DNA of 64,000 nucleotides from Achromobacter insolitus (lineage in GTDB: Bacteria; Pseudomonadota; Gammaproteobacteria; Burkholderiales; Burkholderiaceae_B): positions 992,001 through 1,056,000 of the forward strand of contig NZ_NJIF01000002.1 in NCBI RefSeq assembly GCF_002209555.1, read 5' to 3'. The position numbers were made by a program, and so were the translations under genes. This document shows, one piece after another, positions 10,396 through 18,818 of this stretch. Below the pieces are notes generated by a model. That model had not been told where the DNA came from. It saw only the letters and a program-made list of their open reading frames with translations, and did no database searches. The first letter of the stretch is position 1. Every line of letters begins with the position of its first letter.

Positions 10396-10836
10396 TTGTG
10401 AGGTCCTGGCCTGGGCGCATACTGCCGCCGCGGGGGCTTCATATCAATTCAATTGGTAGTCTATGGTTGCAAGTCGGTCGCAAAACAGAGTTCCGCGGTC
10501 GACGCTGGTGATGCACGTGCTCTCTTTTCTGGGAAGGGGGTGCGGCAGGGCAAGGCCGGCGGATGGTGCTGCCGGGCGGGGTGCCCGGTTTCGCGGCGAG
10601 CGACAGGCACGGCGCGGCAGGTGCCGGTCGGAAGCAAGGGCGCGCAGGGCATTCTGGACGCGCGTCCATGGCTAAGGGATGGGTTATACCGAAAACGCGC
10701 TTCCAGAAGCTCACCAATCTTCACTTGCGGCCTCGAGCGCGCTGGCAGGATCGCCTTGGGGAAGGTGACCTCCCCAGGGCGCTTGCCGCCGTGGCCATTT
10801 CCGAGACAGCCGCCGGGGCGGCTGCCCGCCTAGGTC
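10396..10836. other. Intergenic region between thyA and the MHYT gene
   Basis: A 441-bp gap, long for this genome. Close to the MHYT gene it becomes AT-rich (about 10440-10460, including CAATTCAATTG), which is where I would expect that gene's promoter, but no clean -35/-10 pair stands out. Close to thyA there is a perfect hairpin (separate entry). Short open frames exist on both strands without ribosome sites or recognisable residues, and I do not support a gene here. Confidence 0.5.
10807..10824 (-). terminator. Hairpin downstream of thyA
   Basis: CAGCCGCC followed by GGCGGCTG with two bases between is a perfect inverted repeat 12 bases after the thyA stop codon. It lacks a following T-tract, so it may end transcription weakly or stabilise the thyA mRNA 3' end. 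Confidence 0.4.
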
Positions 10837-11808
10837 CTAGACGGCCATAGCGGCGGTGAGGGGGGCGTGGTGGGTGTAGCCGGCCAGCGAGAAATCGCTC
10901 GGTTCCACTTTTTCCAGCCATTCGGGCTCGTAGCGCCCGGTGACCGCGAAATCGGGAATGCGGTCGGACAGGACCAGCCTGGGGGCCTCGTAGGGCTCGC
11001 GGGTGAGCTGTTCGCGCAGCATCGGCAGATGGTTTTCGTAGATGTGCGCGTCGCCGATGAAATACGTGAACCAGCGCGGCGTGTAGCCCGTCAGGCGGCC
11101 GACGAGGTGCAGCAGGGCCGCGCCCTCGGTGAGGTTGAACGGCGTTCCCAGGCCGACATCGTTGGAGCGGATGTACAGGCACAGGGAGATTTCGCGCGTC
11201 GTCGCGTTCGGCAGGAACTGGTAGAGCAGGTGGCAAGGAGGAAGCGCCATTTCCTCGATCTGGGCCCAGTTCCAGCCATGGAACAGGATGCGTCGGTCGC
11301 CCGGACGTTCATGGATGGTGTCCAGGCATTGCCGCAACTGGTCCACTGCCTTATAGAGCAGCACCTTCTGAACGCCGCCTTCCTCCAGATCCGCCACTTT
11401 GGAGTAGCCGCGCGACAGGGCGTCGGCAATCTGCGCCGGGCGGCTGGCGTCCAGCATTTTGTAGGCCGGCCATTGGCGCCACTGGACGCCATATACCGGG
11501 CCCAGGTCGTCGGGACCTTCGCGATACGGGTTGGCCAGCCACTGGCTGTTCTCGTTGGCATTCTGGTCCCAGACCTTGCAGCCGAGTTCGCGGAACTCCG
11601 CGGCGCTGCGCGAGGCGCGCAGGAAGCCCACCATTTCGCCGATGGCGGACTTGAACGCCAGCTTCTTGGTCGTGACCGCGGGAAAGCCTTTTTGCAGGTC
11701 AAAGCGCAGCGACGCGCCCGGCATGCTCAGGGTGCGTATGCCCGTGCGGTTTTCCTGCCACGCGCCGGTGTCCAGGATGGATTGAACGAGGTCCAGGTAT
11801 TGTTTCAT
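10837..11808 (-). CDS. thyA: Thymidylate synthase (ThyA)
   Basis: 323-aa protein from ATG at 11806-11808. It methylates dUMP to dTMP with methylene-tetrahydrofolate. The N-terminus [23 protein letters not shown], the block [10 protein letters not shown], the catalytic cysteine in [22 protein letters not shown] and YIGDAHIY-type [11 protein letters not shown] identify it beyond doubt. Like the longer ThyA class (about 315 aa, lactobacillus type) and unlike the 264-aa E. coli enzyme, it has an insertion of about 50 residues in the small domain (around [20 protein letters not shown]). The frame stays open 19 codons upstream, but homology begins at the chosen ATG. It is the folate partner of folA. 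Confidence 0.96.
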   Translation of the reverse strand: MKQYLDLVQSILDTGAWQENRTGIRTLSMPGASLRFDLQKGFPAVTTKKLAFKSAIGEMVGFLRASRSAAEFRELGCKVWDQNANENSQWLANPYREGPDDLGPVYGVQWRQWPAYKMLDASRPAQIADALSRGYSKVADLEEGGVQKVLLYKAVDQLRQCLDTIHERPGDRRILFHGWNWAQIEEMALPPCHLLYQFLPNATTREISLCLYIRSNDVGLGTPFNLTEGAALLHLVGRLTGYTPRWFTYFIGDAHIYENHLPMLREQLTREPYEAPRLVLSDRIPDFAVTGRYEPEWLEKVEPSDFSLAGYTHHAPLTAAMAV

Positions 11809-11919
11809 GGCGGTCCTTGCGCACGCTCGCCCGGCGGGTGACGCAGACAGCCGCCGCGAACGCATCGCGGCGGCACTTATAAGTTAGGGATAGACGAATT
11901 ACACCACGCGGGCGCGGGT

Positions 11920-12363
11920 TCAGGCGGCGGCCGGCGCTTCCTGGGTGTCGACGATCTCGACCGAAAAGGTCAGCGCGGCGGTTTTCTCCAGCATGGCCGA
12001 GGCCGAGCAGTATTTTTCGTGCGACAACTGCACCGCGCGCTCGACCGCGGCGCGCGGCAGGTTGCGGCCGGTCACGGTGAAGGCGAAATGGATGCGCGTG
12101 AAGACCTTGGGGTCGGTATCGGCGCGGTCGGCCTGGAGCTTGACGCTGCAGCCGCTGACGGCGTGGCGCCCACGCTTGAGGATCAGCACCACGTCGTACG
12201 CGGTGCAGCCGCCGGTGCCGGCCAGCAGCATTTCCATGGGCCGGGGGGCAAGGTTGTGTCCACCGCCGTCCACGGCGCCGTCCATGACGGCCACGTGGCC
12301 GCTGCCGGTGCTGGCGGTAAAGAGCATGCCGTTAGGGCCGCCCCAGTCGATCGTGCATTCCAT
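11920..12363 (-). CDS. OsmC family protein (organic hydroperoxide reductase-like)
   Basis: 147 aa from ATG at 12361-12363, preceded by AAGGAC at ribosome-site distance. An upstream extension of the frame has no family similarity and was rejected. It carries the two conserved thiols of the OsmC/Ohr fold, in GTGGCTAYDVV and HEKYCSASAML, which form the redox pair that reduces organic peroxides. The rest (MECTIDWGGPNGMLFTAS, HNLAPRPMEMLLAG) fits the YhfA-like OsmC subgroup rather than Ohr itself. Cytoplasmic. It is divergent from coq7 with 121 bp between the starts; a link to quinone or oxidative-stress metabolism is possible but not shown. Confidence 0.9.
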   Translation of the reverse strand: MECTIDWGGPNGMLFTASTGSGHVAVMDGAVDGGGHNLAPRPMEMLLAGTGGCTAYDVVLILKRGRHAVSGCSVKLQADRADTDPKVFTRIHFAFTVTGRNLPRAAVERAVQLSHEKYCSASAMLEKTAALTFSVEIVDTQEAPAAA

Positions 12364-12484
12364 GTTGTCGTGTCCTTGAGCTTGAGCGCAGTCAATGGCT
12401 GATGATACCTGTTGCGTACAATTCCAGGCATGAGAGCCCCGCCCCGCAACAGGGGTGTGCGCCAGCCTTGCCGAGGAGTTGCTT

Positions 12485-13162
12485 ATGTCCACCGCTCTGT
12501 CCCGACCCAGCCCCGTTTCTTTCCTGCGCCGCATCAGTCCTGTAGATGCCCTGCTGGCCGAGGCGGACCGCGCGTTGCGAGTGCTGTCCGGCAGCGCCAC
12601 GGCGGGCCGGCCTTATCCCGCGACCGCCGACGAGGCGCCGCAAGCCCTGTCGGCCCAGGAAAAGCGCCATGCGGCAGGGCTGATGCGCGTGAACCATGTG
12701 GGAGAGGTCTGCGCCCAGGCGCTGTACCGGGGGCAGGCGTCGGTGTGCCGGGAACCCGCGCCCCGGGCGCTGCTGCAGAACGCCGCGTCCGAGGAAGTGG
12801 ATCACCTGGTCTGGTGCAACCAGCGGCTTACCGAGCTAGGCAGTCGTCCCAGCCTGCTGAATCCGCTGTGGTATGCGGGCTCTTTCGCGCTCGGCGTGCT
12901 GGCCAGCTATGCCGGCGTGCCCCGTAATCTGGGCTTCATGGCGGAAACCGAGAAGCAGGTCGAAGCACATCTGGAAGAGCATCTGCGCACCTTGCCGGTG
13001 CAGGACGAGCGCTCCCGCCAGATCGTCCAAAAGATGAAAGAGGACGAAGCGCAGCATCGCGCCAGCGCGGAAGCGGCGGGCGGTGTGCCGCTGCCCACGC
13101 CCGTGAAGGCTGCGATGCGGGCCATGTCCAAGGTCATGACGACGACCGCCTACTGGGTCTGA
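12485..13162 (+). CDS. coq7: 2-octaprenyl-3-methyl-6-methoxy-1,4-benzoquinol hydroxylase (Coq7)
   Basis: 225-aa di-iron carboxylate hydroxylase of ubiquinone synthesis, acting at the inner face of the membrane. Iron-ligand motifs are visible: [18 protein letters not shown] (first Glu), [13 protein letters not shown] (E..H), and in the second half [11 protein letters not shown] and [11 protein letters not shown] (E..H pair). Length fits the bacterial Coq7 group that replaces UbiF in many betaproteobacteria. The ATG at 12485 is preceded by GAGGAG; an in-frame ATG ten codons earlier lacks a site. The gene is followed by a 781-bp intergenic region that contains a candidate small RNA. Confidence 0.95.
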   Translation: MSTALSRPSPVSFLRRISPVDALLAEADRALRVLSGSATAGRPYPATADEAPQALSAQEKRHAAGLMRVNHVGEVCAQALYRGQASVCREPAPRALLQNAASEEVDHLVWCNQRLTELGSRPSLLNPLWYAGSFALGVLASYAGVPRNLGFMAETEKQVEAHLEEHLRTLPVQDERSRQIVQKMKEDEAQHRASAEAAGGVPLPTPVKAAMRAMSKVMTTTAYWV

Positions 13163-13416
13163 AACGCCTGGAAAGCAAAATGTTGCAATGCGCAAAAAGC
13201 GATGCAACTTGGTGCCTCGCGCACCGTTTCGGTGCAAAATCCAGAGCGGGATTACCCGATGCGAGCTAGGGTAAGCCCCGGTCGGGTTTACCCATTCGGC
13301 AAAAACCCGGTTTTTGGCAAAGACATTGATTGGCGCGGGTTTCCAGAGGGGCAACTGAGCCTTTGCGGCAAAAACGCAACGAAAAAAATCTCTTGTGCGA
13401 TGGGCTAAAAAAATTC
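13163..13416. other. Intergenic region after coq7 with several inverted repeats
   Basis: No coding gene. Visible structures are an imperfect hairpin around 13180-13206 (GTTGCA...TGCAAC with an A-run in the loop), GCACCG-TTT-CGGTGC around 13219-13233, and AAAAACC-C-GGTTTTT at 13301-13315. These could end the coq7 transcript, although none has a classical T-tract. The segment is clearly more AT-rich, with A-tracts, than flanking genes, consistent with regulatory DNA feeding the promoter at 13417-13445. Confidence 0.5.
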
Positions 13417-13445
13417 TTGCATCGCACAAAAAACCTCGGTACTAT
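13393..13445 (+). promoter_or_regulatory. Sigma70 promoter with overlapping 10-bp inverted repeat (small-RNA promoter)
   Basis: TTGCAT (13417-13422) and TACTAT (13440-13445) are separated by exactly 17 bp, the best -35/-10 pair I see in the window, with a predicted start near 13452. A perfect inverted repeat, TTGTGCGATG (13393-13402) and CATCGCACAA (13420-13429), has its right arm over the -35 box, so a dimeric regulator bound there could block or recruit RNA polymerase. The spacing between arms is 17 bp. Confidence 0.7.
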
Positions 13446-13451
13446 TCACTC

Positions 13452-13599
13452 ATCGGATGTTGAAACGCAGTCGGCGCGGTGCAAAACCCCGAAAGCGTAG
13501 CGAGCGGAAGGCCAGCTCCCAACATGCCACGGTTGTCTCCTCCACCCTCCTCCTTTGGTGGATTTAGCCCGAGATCTCACGATCTCGGGCTTTTTTTTT
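13452..13599 (+). ncRNA. Putative small regulatory RNA with an exposed anti-Shine-Dalgarno loop
   Basis: The segment runs from the predicted start of a strong promoter to a textbook intrinsic terminator, about 148 nt, and is isolated between genes on the same strand. Just before the terminator a 6-bp hairpin TCCACC/GGTGGA (13541-13546, 13557-13562) presents the loop CTCCTCCTTT, which includes CCTCCTT, the same sequence as the 16S rRNA anti-Shine-Dalgarno core. Such CU-rich loops in bacterial sRNAs (for example the alphaproteobacterial CcsR and ar-type RNAs) pair with ribosome binding sites of target mRNAs. The poly-U terminator would suit Hfq binding. A 36-codon basic open frame (ATG 13457) lies inside but has essentially no leader and no ribosome site, so I favour RNA. 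I do not recognise the RNA as a named family; it does not look like 6S, 4.5S or tmRNA. Confidence 0.65.
13566..13599 (+). terminator. Intrinsic terminator of the small RNA
   Basis: AGCCCGAGATC (13566-13576) pairs perfectly with GATCTCGGGCT (13581-13591) around a TCAC loop, and nine Ts follow (13591-13599). This is the strongest terminator in the window. Confidence 0.92.
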
Positions 13600-13943
13600 G
13601 GTTGTTCAAATGTGTCCCTATTTTAATAGGGGCTGCGCGTTTCCAACGGCGCTCGCCAGCGCTTCCTCCATAGGGAGGACTTCGCGTTTTCCCTTGGATA
13701 TTTCGCGTGCGCCGGAGCGGAAAGTTCTACAATCATTTCCATGAAACCCCTATTTCCGCGCAATCGCGGTTTTGTCGTTCCCGTCCAGCAAAGCCGTACT
13801 TCCGGCTTGGGGCTGGCGGCCAGGCGCGGGGCGTTACGTTCTGTGCCGGTGAATTGCACTTCCTTATCCCTCCCATATATGGGCGTTACACCTGCCTCCG
13901 ATAATGGCGGGCCTGTCTCGATAGACCAACCAGAGGTGATTCG
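13600..13943. other. Leader region of the polysaccharide operon
   Basis: A -10-like TACAAT at 13728-13733 would start a transcript near 13740 for the operon beginning at 13944; its -35 is poor. A short hairpin CCGCG-CAAT-CGCGG followed by TTTT (about 13757-13774) could act as an early attenuator. An open frame of 68 codons runs from ATG 13741 to TGA 13945-13947, overlapping the GTG start of the next gene, but it has no ribosome site and no recognisable residues. I list it as a possibility, not a gene. Confidence 0.45.
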
Positions 13944-15050
13944 GTGACCTGGCTGTACATTTGCGTGGTCGCATTCATGGTGGGGGGACTCATCGTGGCG
14001 TCGGAGCGCTGGCATGGCGCCTTCACCGGCGACAGCGACCTCAACAAGCCCCAAGCCAACCATTCCCGCGCCACGCCTCGCGTCGGCGGGCTGGCCGTCC
14101 TTGCGGGCACGCTGGCGGGCCTGCTGGTCCTGGGGCCCAGCAACATGACGTTGACCTGGCTGTGGCCCGCGCTGTTCGTCGCGGCGCTGCCTGTGTTCGT
14201 GGCGGGCCTGCTCGAAGACATTACCAAGGACATCGGGGCCAGCAAGCGTCTGTTGGCGGCCTTCCTGTCCGCCGCGATCGCCTGGTGGTTGCTGGGCGGC
14301 GTCAGCCGAGTCGGCATGGCCCCCGTGGACTATGTACTGTCCTTCTGGCCGGTGTCCCTGCTGTTCACCATGTTCGCGGTGGGCGGCTGTACACACGCGC
14401 TGAATATCGTTGACGGCATGAATGGCCTGGCCGGCATGGTGGCCACGCTGATGGCGGTATCGATCAGCCTCGTGGCGCTGCAGGTGGGCGACGTGCCGAT
14501 TTTCCTGGTGGCGGCGGCGCTGGCTTCGGCCACGTTAGGCTTCCTGGTCTGGAATTTCCCGTTCGGACGCGTGTTCCTGGGCGATGGCGGTGCGTACTTC
14601 CTGGGCTTCATGCTGGCTGAGCTGGCGGTATTGCTGGTGGTGCGCAATCCCTCGGTGTCGCCGTTCTACGCGTTGGCGGTGCTGTTCTACCCCGTCTTCG
14701 AAACCGGTTTCTCGATCTGGCGCCGCCGCTTCAAGCGGGGAGTGCCGGTCGACCAGCCGGACGCCTTGCACCTGCATCAGTTGGTGTTCCGCCGTCTGGT
14801 CCGGGTCACGTTCAGCCGAGGCCGCAGGCATGCGGTGCCGGCGCTGTGCAACGCGCTGGCTTCGCCCTACATGTGGGTGTTGGCGTTGATTGGCCTGGTC
14901 CCGGCCACCATTTGGTGGGACAACGCATGGGCGCTGTGCGCCAGTCTGGCGGTATTCGCCGCCGTCTATATCTGGCTGTACGCGCGCCTGGTGTCCTGGC
15001 GCCGGCCGGGCTGGCTGCTGCTGCCCTCCGTTTTGCGGACTTCCGATTAG
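13944..15050 (+). CDS. WecA/MraY-family undecaprenyl-phosphate sugar-1-phosphate transferase
   Basis: 368-aa polytopic inner-membrane protein with about ten hydrophobic segments, starting at GTG 13944 after AGAGGTG. Family motifs are present: the Mg-binding Asp pair region LLEDITKDIGASKR, the DxxN-type block LNIVDGMNGLAGM, the loop FLGDGGAYFLGF, and the C-terminal HLHQLVFRR that corresponds to the HIHH-like motif of WecA. These enzymes move a HexNAc-1-phosphate from a UDP-sugar to undecaprenyl phosphate and so start O-antigen, capsule or enterobacterial-common-antigen type chains. It heads a cluster making UDP-GalNAcA and carrying four glycosyltransferases, so it probably initiates that surface glycan. 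Which sugar it loads (GlcNAc, GalNAc or a derivative) cannot be read from the sequence. Confidence 0.88.
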   Translation: MTWLYICVVAFMVGGLIVASERWHGAFTGDSDLNKPQANHSRATPRVGGLAVLAGTLAGLLVLGPSNMTLTWLWPALFVAALPVFVAGLLEDITKDIGASKRLLAAFLSAAIAWWLLGGVSRVGMAPVDYVLSFWPVSLLFTMFAVGGCTHALNIVDGMNGLAGMVATLMAVSISLVALQVGDVPIFLVAAALASATLGFLVWNFPFGRVFLGDGGAYFLGFMLAELAVLLVVRNPSVSPFYALAVLFYPVFETGFSIWRRRFKRGVPVDQPDALHLHQLVFRRLVRVTFSRGRRHAVPALCNALASPYMWVLALIGLVPATIWWDNAWALCASLAVFAAVYIWLYARLVSWRRPGWLLLPSVLRTSD

Positions 15051-15058
15051 TTTTGGGC

Positions 15059-15109
15059 GCCCCGGCGATTGCCGCCGGGGGCTCGGTAATCTCTTTTTTT
15101 AATTACCCG
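15059..15109 (+). other. Hairpin pair with T-run between wecA-like gene and tviB
   Basis: CCCCGGC (15060-15066) and GCCGGGG (15074-15080) form a 7-bp stem. The next segment GGTAAT...ATTACC (15085-15107) forms a second stem whose loop contains seven Ts (15094-15100). The two structures could work as an attenuator or partial terminator inside the operon, lowering or modulating expression of the UDP-sugar genes. Alternatively the AT-rich part is a promoter for tviB. Confidence 0.4.
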
Positions 15110-15154
15110 ACCATATTTGAAATGCCGTAATCGTTCTGCGGCGAAGGGAGAGTT

Positions 15155-16432
15155 ATGTTGCGAATTCAAGATGTGAAACTCGCTGTTGTCGGCCTGGGCT
15201 ATGTCGGCCTGCCCCTGGCAGTGGAGTTCGGCAAGAAGCGTTCGGTCATCGGATTCGATATCAATACGCGCCGCATCGACGCGCTCAAGGCGGGTCATGA
15301 TCACACGCTGGAAGTCAGCGACGAAGAGCTGAAGGAAGCGACCCAGCTGAGCTACACGGCCGACCGCGCCGTGCTGGGCCAGGCCAACGTGTACATCGTG
15401 ACCGTGCCGACCCCCATCGACGAATACAAGCAGCCGGACCTGACCCCGCTGGTTAAGGCCAGCGAGACCATCGGTGCCGTGCTCAAGCGCGGCGACATCG
15501 TCATCTACGAATCCACCGTCTATCCTGGCGCCACGGAAGAAGACTGCGTGCCGGTGCTGGAGCGCGTGTCGGGCCTGAAGTTCAACGTGGACTTCTACGC
15601 CGGCTACAGCCCCGAGCGCATCAACCCGGGCGACAAGGCGCACCGCGTCAGCACGATCAAGAAAGTCACTTCGGGTTCCACGCCTGAAGTGGCCGAGCTG
15701 GTTGACCAACTGTACAAGCAGATCATCACCGCCGGCACGCACAAGGCTTCCAGCATCCGCGTGGCCGAGGCCGCCAAGGTGATCGAGAACACGCAGCGTG
15801 ACGTGAACATCGCGCTGATCAACGAATTGGCCCTGATCTTCAACAAGATGGGCATCGATACGGAAGCCGTGCTGCAGGCCGCCGGCACCAAATGGAACTT
15901 CCTGCCGTTCCGTCCGGGCCTGGTGGGCGGCCACTGCATTGGCGTGGACCCGTACTACCTCACCCACAAGGCTCAATCCATCGGCTACCACCCCGAGATC
16001 ATCCTGGCTGGCCGCCGCCTGAACGACTCGATGGGCGGCTACGTGGTGTCGCAGCTGGTCAAGGCCATGACCAAGCGCCGCATCCATGTGCAGGGCGCCC
16101 GCGTGCTGGTCATGGGCCTGGCCTTCAAGGAAAACTGCCCCGACCTGCGTAACACCCGCATCGTCGACATCGTGAAAGAACTGGGCGACTACAACGTCGC
16201 GGTCGATGTGTACGACCCGTGGGTCGACCCGGAAGAGGCCGTGCACGAGTACGGCATCACCCCGGTGGCCAAGCTCGAGCAAGGCAAGTACGACGCCATC
16301 ATCCTGGGCGTGGCGCACCATCAATTCGCCGAACTGGGCGCGGCCGGCATCCGCAAACTGGGTAAGCAGGACCACATTCTTTATGACCTGAAGTACGTGC
16401 TGTCGCCCGAAGAATCGGATCTCCGCCTGTAA
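15155..16432 (+). CDS. tviB: UDP-N-acetyl-D-galactosamine/glucosamine 6-dehydrogenase (TviB/WbpO type)
   Basis: 425-aa NAD-dependent nucleotide-sugar dehydrogenase. N-terminal Rossmann motif [18 protein letters not shown], then the TPID block [28 protein letters not shown], the Asn/Lys region [13 protein letters not shown]-like [13 protein letters not shown], the catalytic cysteine in [16 protein letters not shown] and the C-terminal domain [16 protein letters not shown]. The [14 protein letters not shown] variant is typical of the Vi-antigen TviB/WbpO branch that makes UDP-GalNAcA (or UDP-GlcNAcA) rather than UDP-glucuronate. ATG 15155 follows AAGGGAGAG. wbpP follows 9 bp later, giving a two-enzyme route from UDP-GlcNAc to UDP-GalNAcA. 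Confidence 0.92.
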   Translation: MLRIQDVKLAVVGLGYVGLPLAVEFGKKRSVIGFDINTRRIDALKAGHDHTLEVSDEELKEATQLSYTADRAVLGQANVYIVTVPTPIDEYKQPDLTPLVKASETIGAVLKRGDIVIYESTVYPGATEEDCVPVLERVSGLKFNVDFYAGYSPERINPGDKAHRVSTIKKVTSGSTPEVAELVDQLYKQIITAGTHKASSIRVAEAAKVIENTQRDVNIALINELALIFNKMGIDTEAVLQAAGTKWNFLPFRPGLVGGHCIGVDPYYLTHKAQSIGYHPEIILAGRRLNDSMGGYVVSQLVKAMTKRRIHVQGARVLVMGLAFKENCPDLRNTRIVDIVKELGDYNVAVDVYDPWVDPEEAVHEYGITPVAKLEQGKYDAIILGVAHHQFAELGAAGIRKLGKQDHILYDLKYVLSPEESDLRL

Positions 16433-16441
16433 GGAGCGCGC

Positions 16442-17467
16442 ATGACTACACGCTTTGAGACCACCAAGAAGGAACTGTCCGCCGCCCCGCGCAAATGGCT
16501 GGTGACCGGCTGCGCCGGCTTCATCGGTTCGAACTTGCTGGAAACCCTGTTGAAGCTGGACCAGACCGTGACGGGCCTGGACAACTTCGCCACGGGCTTT
16601 CAGCACAACCTGGACGAAGTGCGCAATTCGGTTACGCCCGAGCAGTGGGCGCGCTTCAGCTTCATCGAAGGCGATATCCGCGACCTGGAAGCCTGCCGCC
16701 GCGCGGTGCAGGGCGTGGAATTCGTGCTGCACCAGGCTGCGCTGGGTTCGGTGCCGCGTTCGCTGAAGGACCCGATCACCACCAACGAGGTGAATATCGG
16801 CGGCTTCCTGAACATGCTGGTCGCAGCGCGTGATGCCGAAGTCAAATCCTTCGTCTATGCGGCTTCCAGCTCGACCTACGGCGACCATCCGGCGCTGCCC
16901 AAGGTCGAGGAAAACATTGGCAAGCCCTTGTCGCCGTACGCGGTCACCAAATACGTCAATGAACTGTACGCGGATGTGTTCGCGCGTTCCTACGGTTTCG
17001 AGACGGTCGGCCTGCGCTACTTCAACGTGTTCGGCAAGCGCCAGAATCCCAATGGCGCCTATGCGGCCGTGATCCCCAAGTGGACGGCCGCGATGATCCA
17101 GAACGAGGACGTCACCATCAACGGCGATGGCGAGACCAGCCGCGATTTCTGCTTCGTGGACAACGCGGTGCAAGCCAACATCCTCGCGGCCATGGCCGCG
17201 CCGGAAGGCCGCAACCAGGTCTACAACGTCGCGGTCAGCGGTCGCAGCACCCTGAACCAGCTGTTCGGCTTCCTGGTGCAGACGCTGGGGACCCAGGGCG
17301 TGGCTTATGGCAAGAAGCCGGTCTACGCCGACTTCCGCGCGGGCGACGTGCGTCACTCGCAGGCGGACGTCAGCAAGGCGGGCCGCTTGCTGGGCTACGA
17401 ACCGACGCATACCGTGCTGCAAGGCCTGGAAGTGGCCATGCCCTGGTACACGCAATTCCTGCGTTGA
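16442..17467 (+). CDS. wbpP: UDP-N-acetylglucosamine 4-epimerase (TviC/WbpP type)
   Basis: 341-aa extended short-chain dehydrogenase. NAD-binding GxxGxxG is in [20 protein letters not shown]. Serine is in [16 protein letters not shown], and the catalytic YxxxK is in [38 protein letters not shown] and [14 protein letters not shown] are typical of WbpP/TviC, which interconvert UDP-GlcNAc and UDP-GalNAc. The ATG follows AAGGAGCGCG, 9 bp after tviB. Together they should supply UDP-GalNAcA for the glycan of this cluster. Confidence 0.92.
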   Translation: MTTRFETTKKELSAAPRKWLVTGCAGFIGSNLLETLLKLDQTVTGLDNFATGFQHNLDEVRNSVTPEQWARFSFIEGDIRDLEACRRAVQGVEFVLHQAALGSVPRSLKDPITTNEVNIGGFLNMLVAARDAEVKSFVYAASSSTYGDHPALPKVEENIGKPLSPYAVTKYVNELYADVFARSYGFETVGLRYFNVFGKRQNPNGAYAAVIPKWTAAMIQNEDVTINGDGETSRDFCFVDNAVQANILAAMAAPEGRNQVYNVAVSGRSTLNQLFGFLVQTLGTQGVAYGKKPVYADFRAGDVRHSQADVSKAGRLLGYEPTHTVLQGLEVAMPWYTQFLR

Positions 17468-17468
17468 T

Positions 17469-18818
17469 TTGAAAGCACTCGTCAGAAAACTCGGCAGCAT
17501 CCACCCGGACCACCAGCGCATTTTCAAGGGCGCCTTCCGGGTGGCGGTGTTCCTGCTGCTGGGCAAGGCCGCCGGCGCCATCAAGGAGATGGCGGTGGCG
17601 TACCGCTACGGCGTCAGCGACGCCGTGGACGCCTACCAATTCACGATGACCATGGCCAGTTGGCTGCCGGTCACCATCGTGGGCGTGTTGTCGGTGGTCT
17701 TGATTCCGGTGCTGGTGCGGCTGCGCCGCGCCGATGTCGCCGAAAGAAACCAATTCATCAGCGAATTGCAGGGCTGGGTGGCCGCTGCGGGTATCGCGCT
17801 GGCGTTGCTGACCTGGTTTGCCTGGCCGCACGTGCTCGGCATGCTGGGGCAGGGTCTGTCGGCCCGCGTGGGCGACATGACGGGTCAACTGCTTGTTGCC
17901 TTTGCGCCGGTGTCGGCGCTGTTGCTCATCGCGGGCATCAGCGCGGCCCGGCTGCGGGCGCAGGAAAGGCACGTCAATACCTTGCTGGATAGTGTGCCCG
18001 CCGTGGCGACGCTGGCTTGGGTGATGCTGGCCGCCAGCGCCGATGGCGTCGGGCCGCTGCTGTGGGGCACGCTGGTGGGCTACGCCATCCAGACCGTCTG
18101 GCTGGCATGGCTGGCGGCGCGCGCAGATGGCGGATTCTGGGGCGCGCCCCGGTTCTCGCTGCAATCGCCACACTGGCCCGAACTGCTGAGCGCGGCGGGC
18201 GTCATGCTGATCGGCCAGGTCGCCATGAGCTTTGTCGGTCCGCTCGATCAGTACGCCGCTGCCAACCTGGGTGCGAACGCCAACGCCACGCTGGGCTATG
18301 CCAGCCGGCTGCTGTCCTTGCTGCTGGGCATAGGGGCGGTGTCGGTGGGCCGCGCAGCCCTGCCGGTGCTGGCCGATGTGCAGGCGCGTGGCGATACCGG
18401 CCGCGCGCGCGCCATGGCGCTCAAATGGTCGGTGCTGATGGTGGCCGCCGGAGGCGTTGCGGTGGCCGTGGGCTGGGTGCTGGCGCCTTGGGGCGTGTCG
18501 GTCCTGTTCCAGCGCGGCGCCTTTACCGCCGAGAACACGCAGGCCGTGGCGCATGTATTGCGCTGGGGGCTGCTGCAACTACCGTTCTACTTCGGCGTAC
18601 TGATCCTGGTGCAACTGCTGGCCAGCCAGAACCGCTACCGGGTGATGGCCGCCATCGCCGTCGCCAATTTTGCCCTGAAGGCGGTCTTGAATACCGTGCT
18701 GGCACCCAGGATGGGAGCCGCAGGCATCATGCTGGCGACCAGCCTCATGTATCTGTTGTCCTTCGCGTGCTACCTCGCGGTGGCCATGCGCAAGGCTGAA
18801 CCCAAAGAGGCCGATTGA
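17469..18818 (+). CDS. MurJ/MviN-family lipid-linked oligosaccharide flippase (Wzx-like role)
   Basis: Predicted 449-aa inner-membrane protein with about 12 hydrophobic segments, similar in layout to the MVF/MurJ branch of the MOP exporter superfamily: FKGAFRVAVFLLLGKAAGAIKEMAVAYRYG at the N-terminus, and WVLAPWGVSVLFQRGAFTAENTQAVA near TM7-8, where MurJ has the LFERGAFT motif. MurJ proper is about 510 aa with 14 segments, so this is a shorter paralogue, and its place in a polysaccharide operon argues that it flips the und-PP-linked repeat rather than lipid II. The reading frame has no ATG near the start of homology. TTG at 17469, one base after the wbpP stop, is the best start and implies translational coupling; downstream GTG codons are alternatives. 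Confidence 0.82.
   Translation: MKALVRKLGSIHPDHQRIFKGAFRVAVFLLLGKAAGAIKEMAVAYRYGVSDAVDAYQFTMTMASWLPVTIVGVLSVVLIPVLVRLRRADVAERNQFISELQGWVAAAGIALALLTWFAWPHVLGMLGQGLSARVGDMTGQLLVAFAPVSALLLIAGISAARLRAQERHVNTLLDSVPAVATLAWVMLAASADGVGPLLWGTLVGYAIQTVWLAWLAARADGGFWGAPRFSLQSPHWPELLSAAGVMLIGQVAMSFVGPLDQYAAANLGANANATLGYASRLLSLLLGIGAVSVGRAALPVLADVQARGDTGRARAMALKWSVLMVAAGGVAVAVGWVLAPWGVSVLFQRGAFTAENTQAVAHVLRWGLLQLPFYFGVLILVQLLASQNRYRVMAAIAVANFALKAVLNTVLAPRMGAAGIMLATSLMYLLSFACYLAVAMRKAEPKEAD

Noticed and set aside
10461-10724. 87-codon minus-strand frame in the thyA-MHYT gap
   Set aside because: Pro/Arg-rich composition, no ribosome site and no recognisable features; overlapping frames of similar quality exist on both strands.
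13457-13567. 36-codon basic peptide inside the small-RNA gene
   Set aside because: Starts only about five bases after the predicted transcription start, has no Shine-Dalgarno sequence, and ends inside the terminator stem; RNA function explains the layout better. Kept open as an alternative.
15047-17584. 845-codon minus-strand open frame across tviB and wbpP
   Set aside because: Antisense to two genes with complete family motifs; translation is His/Val/Gln-rich without recognisable domains.
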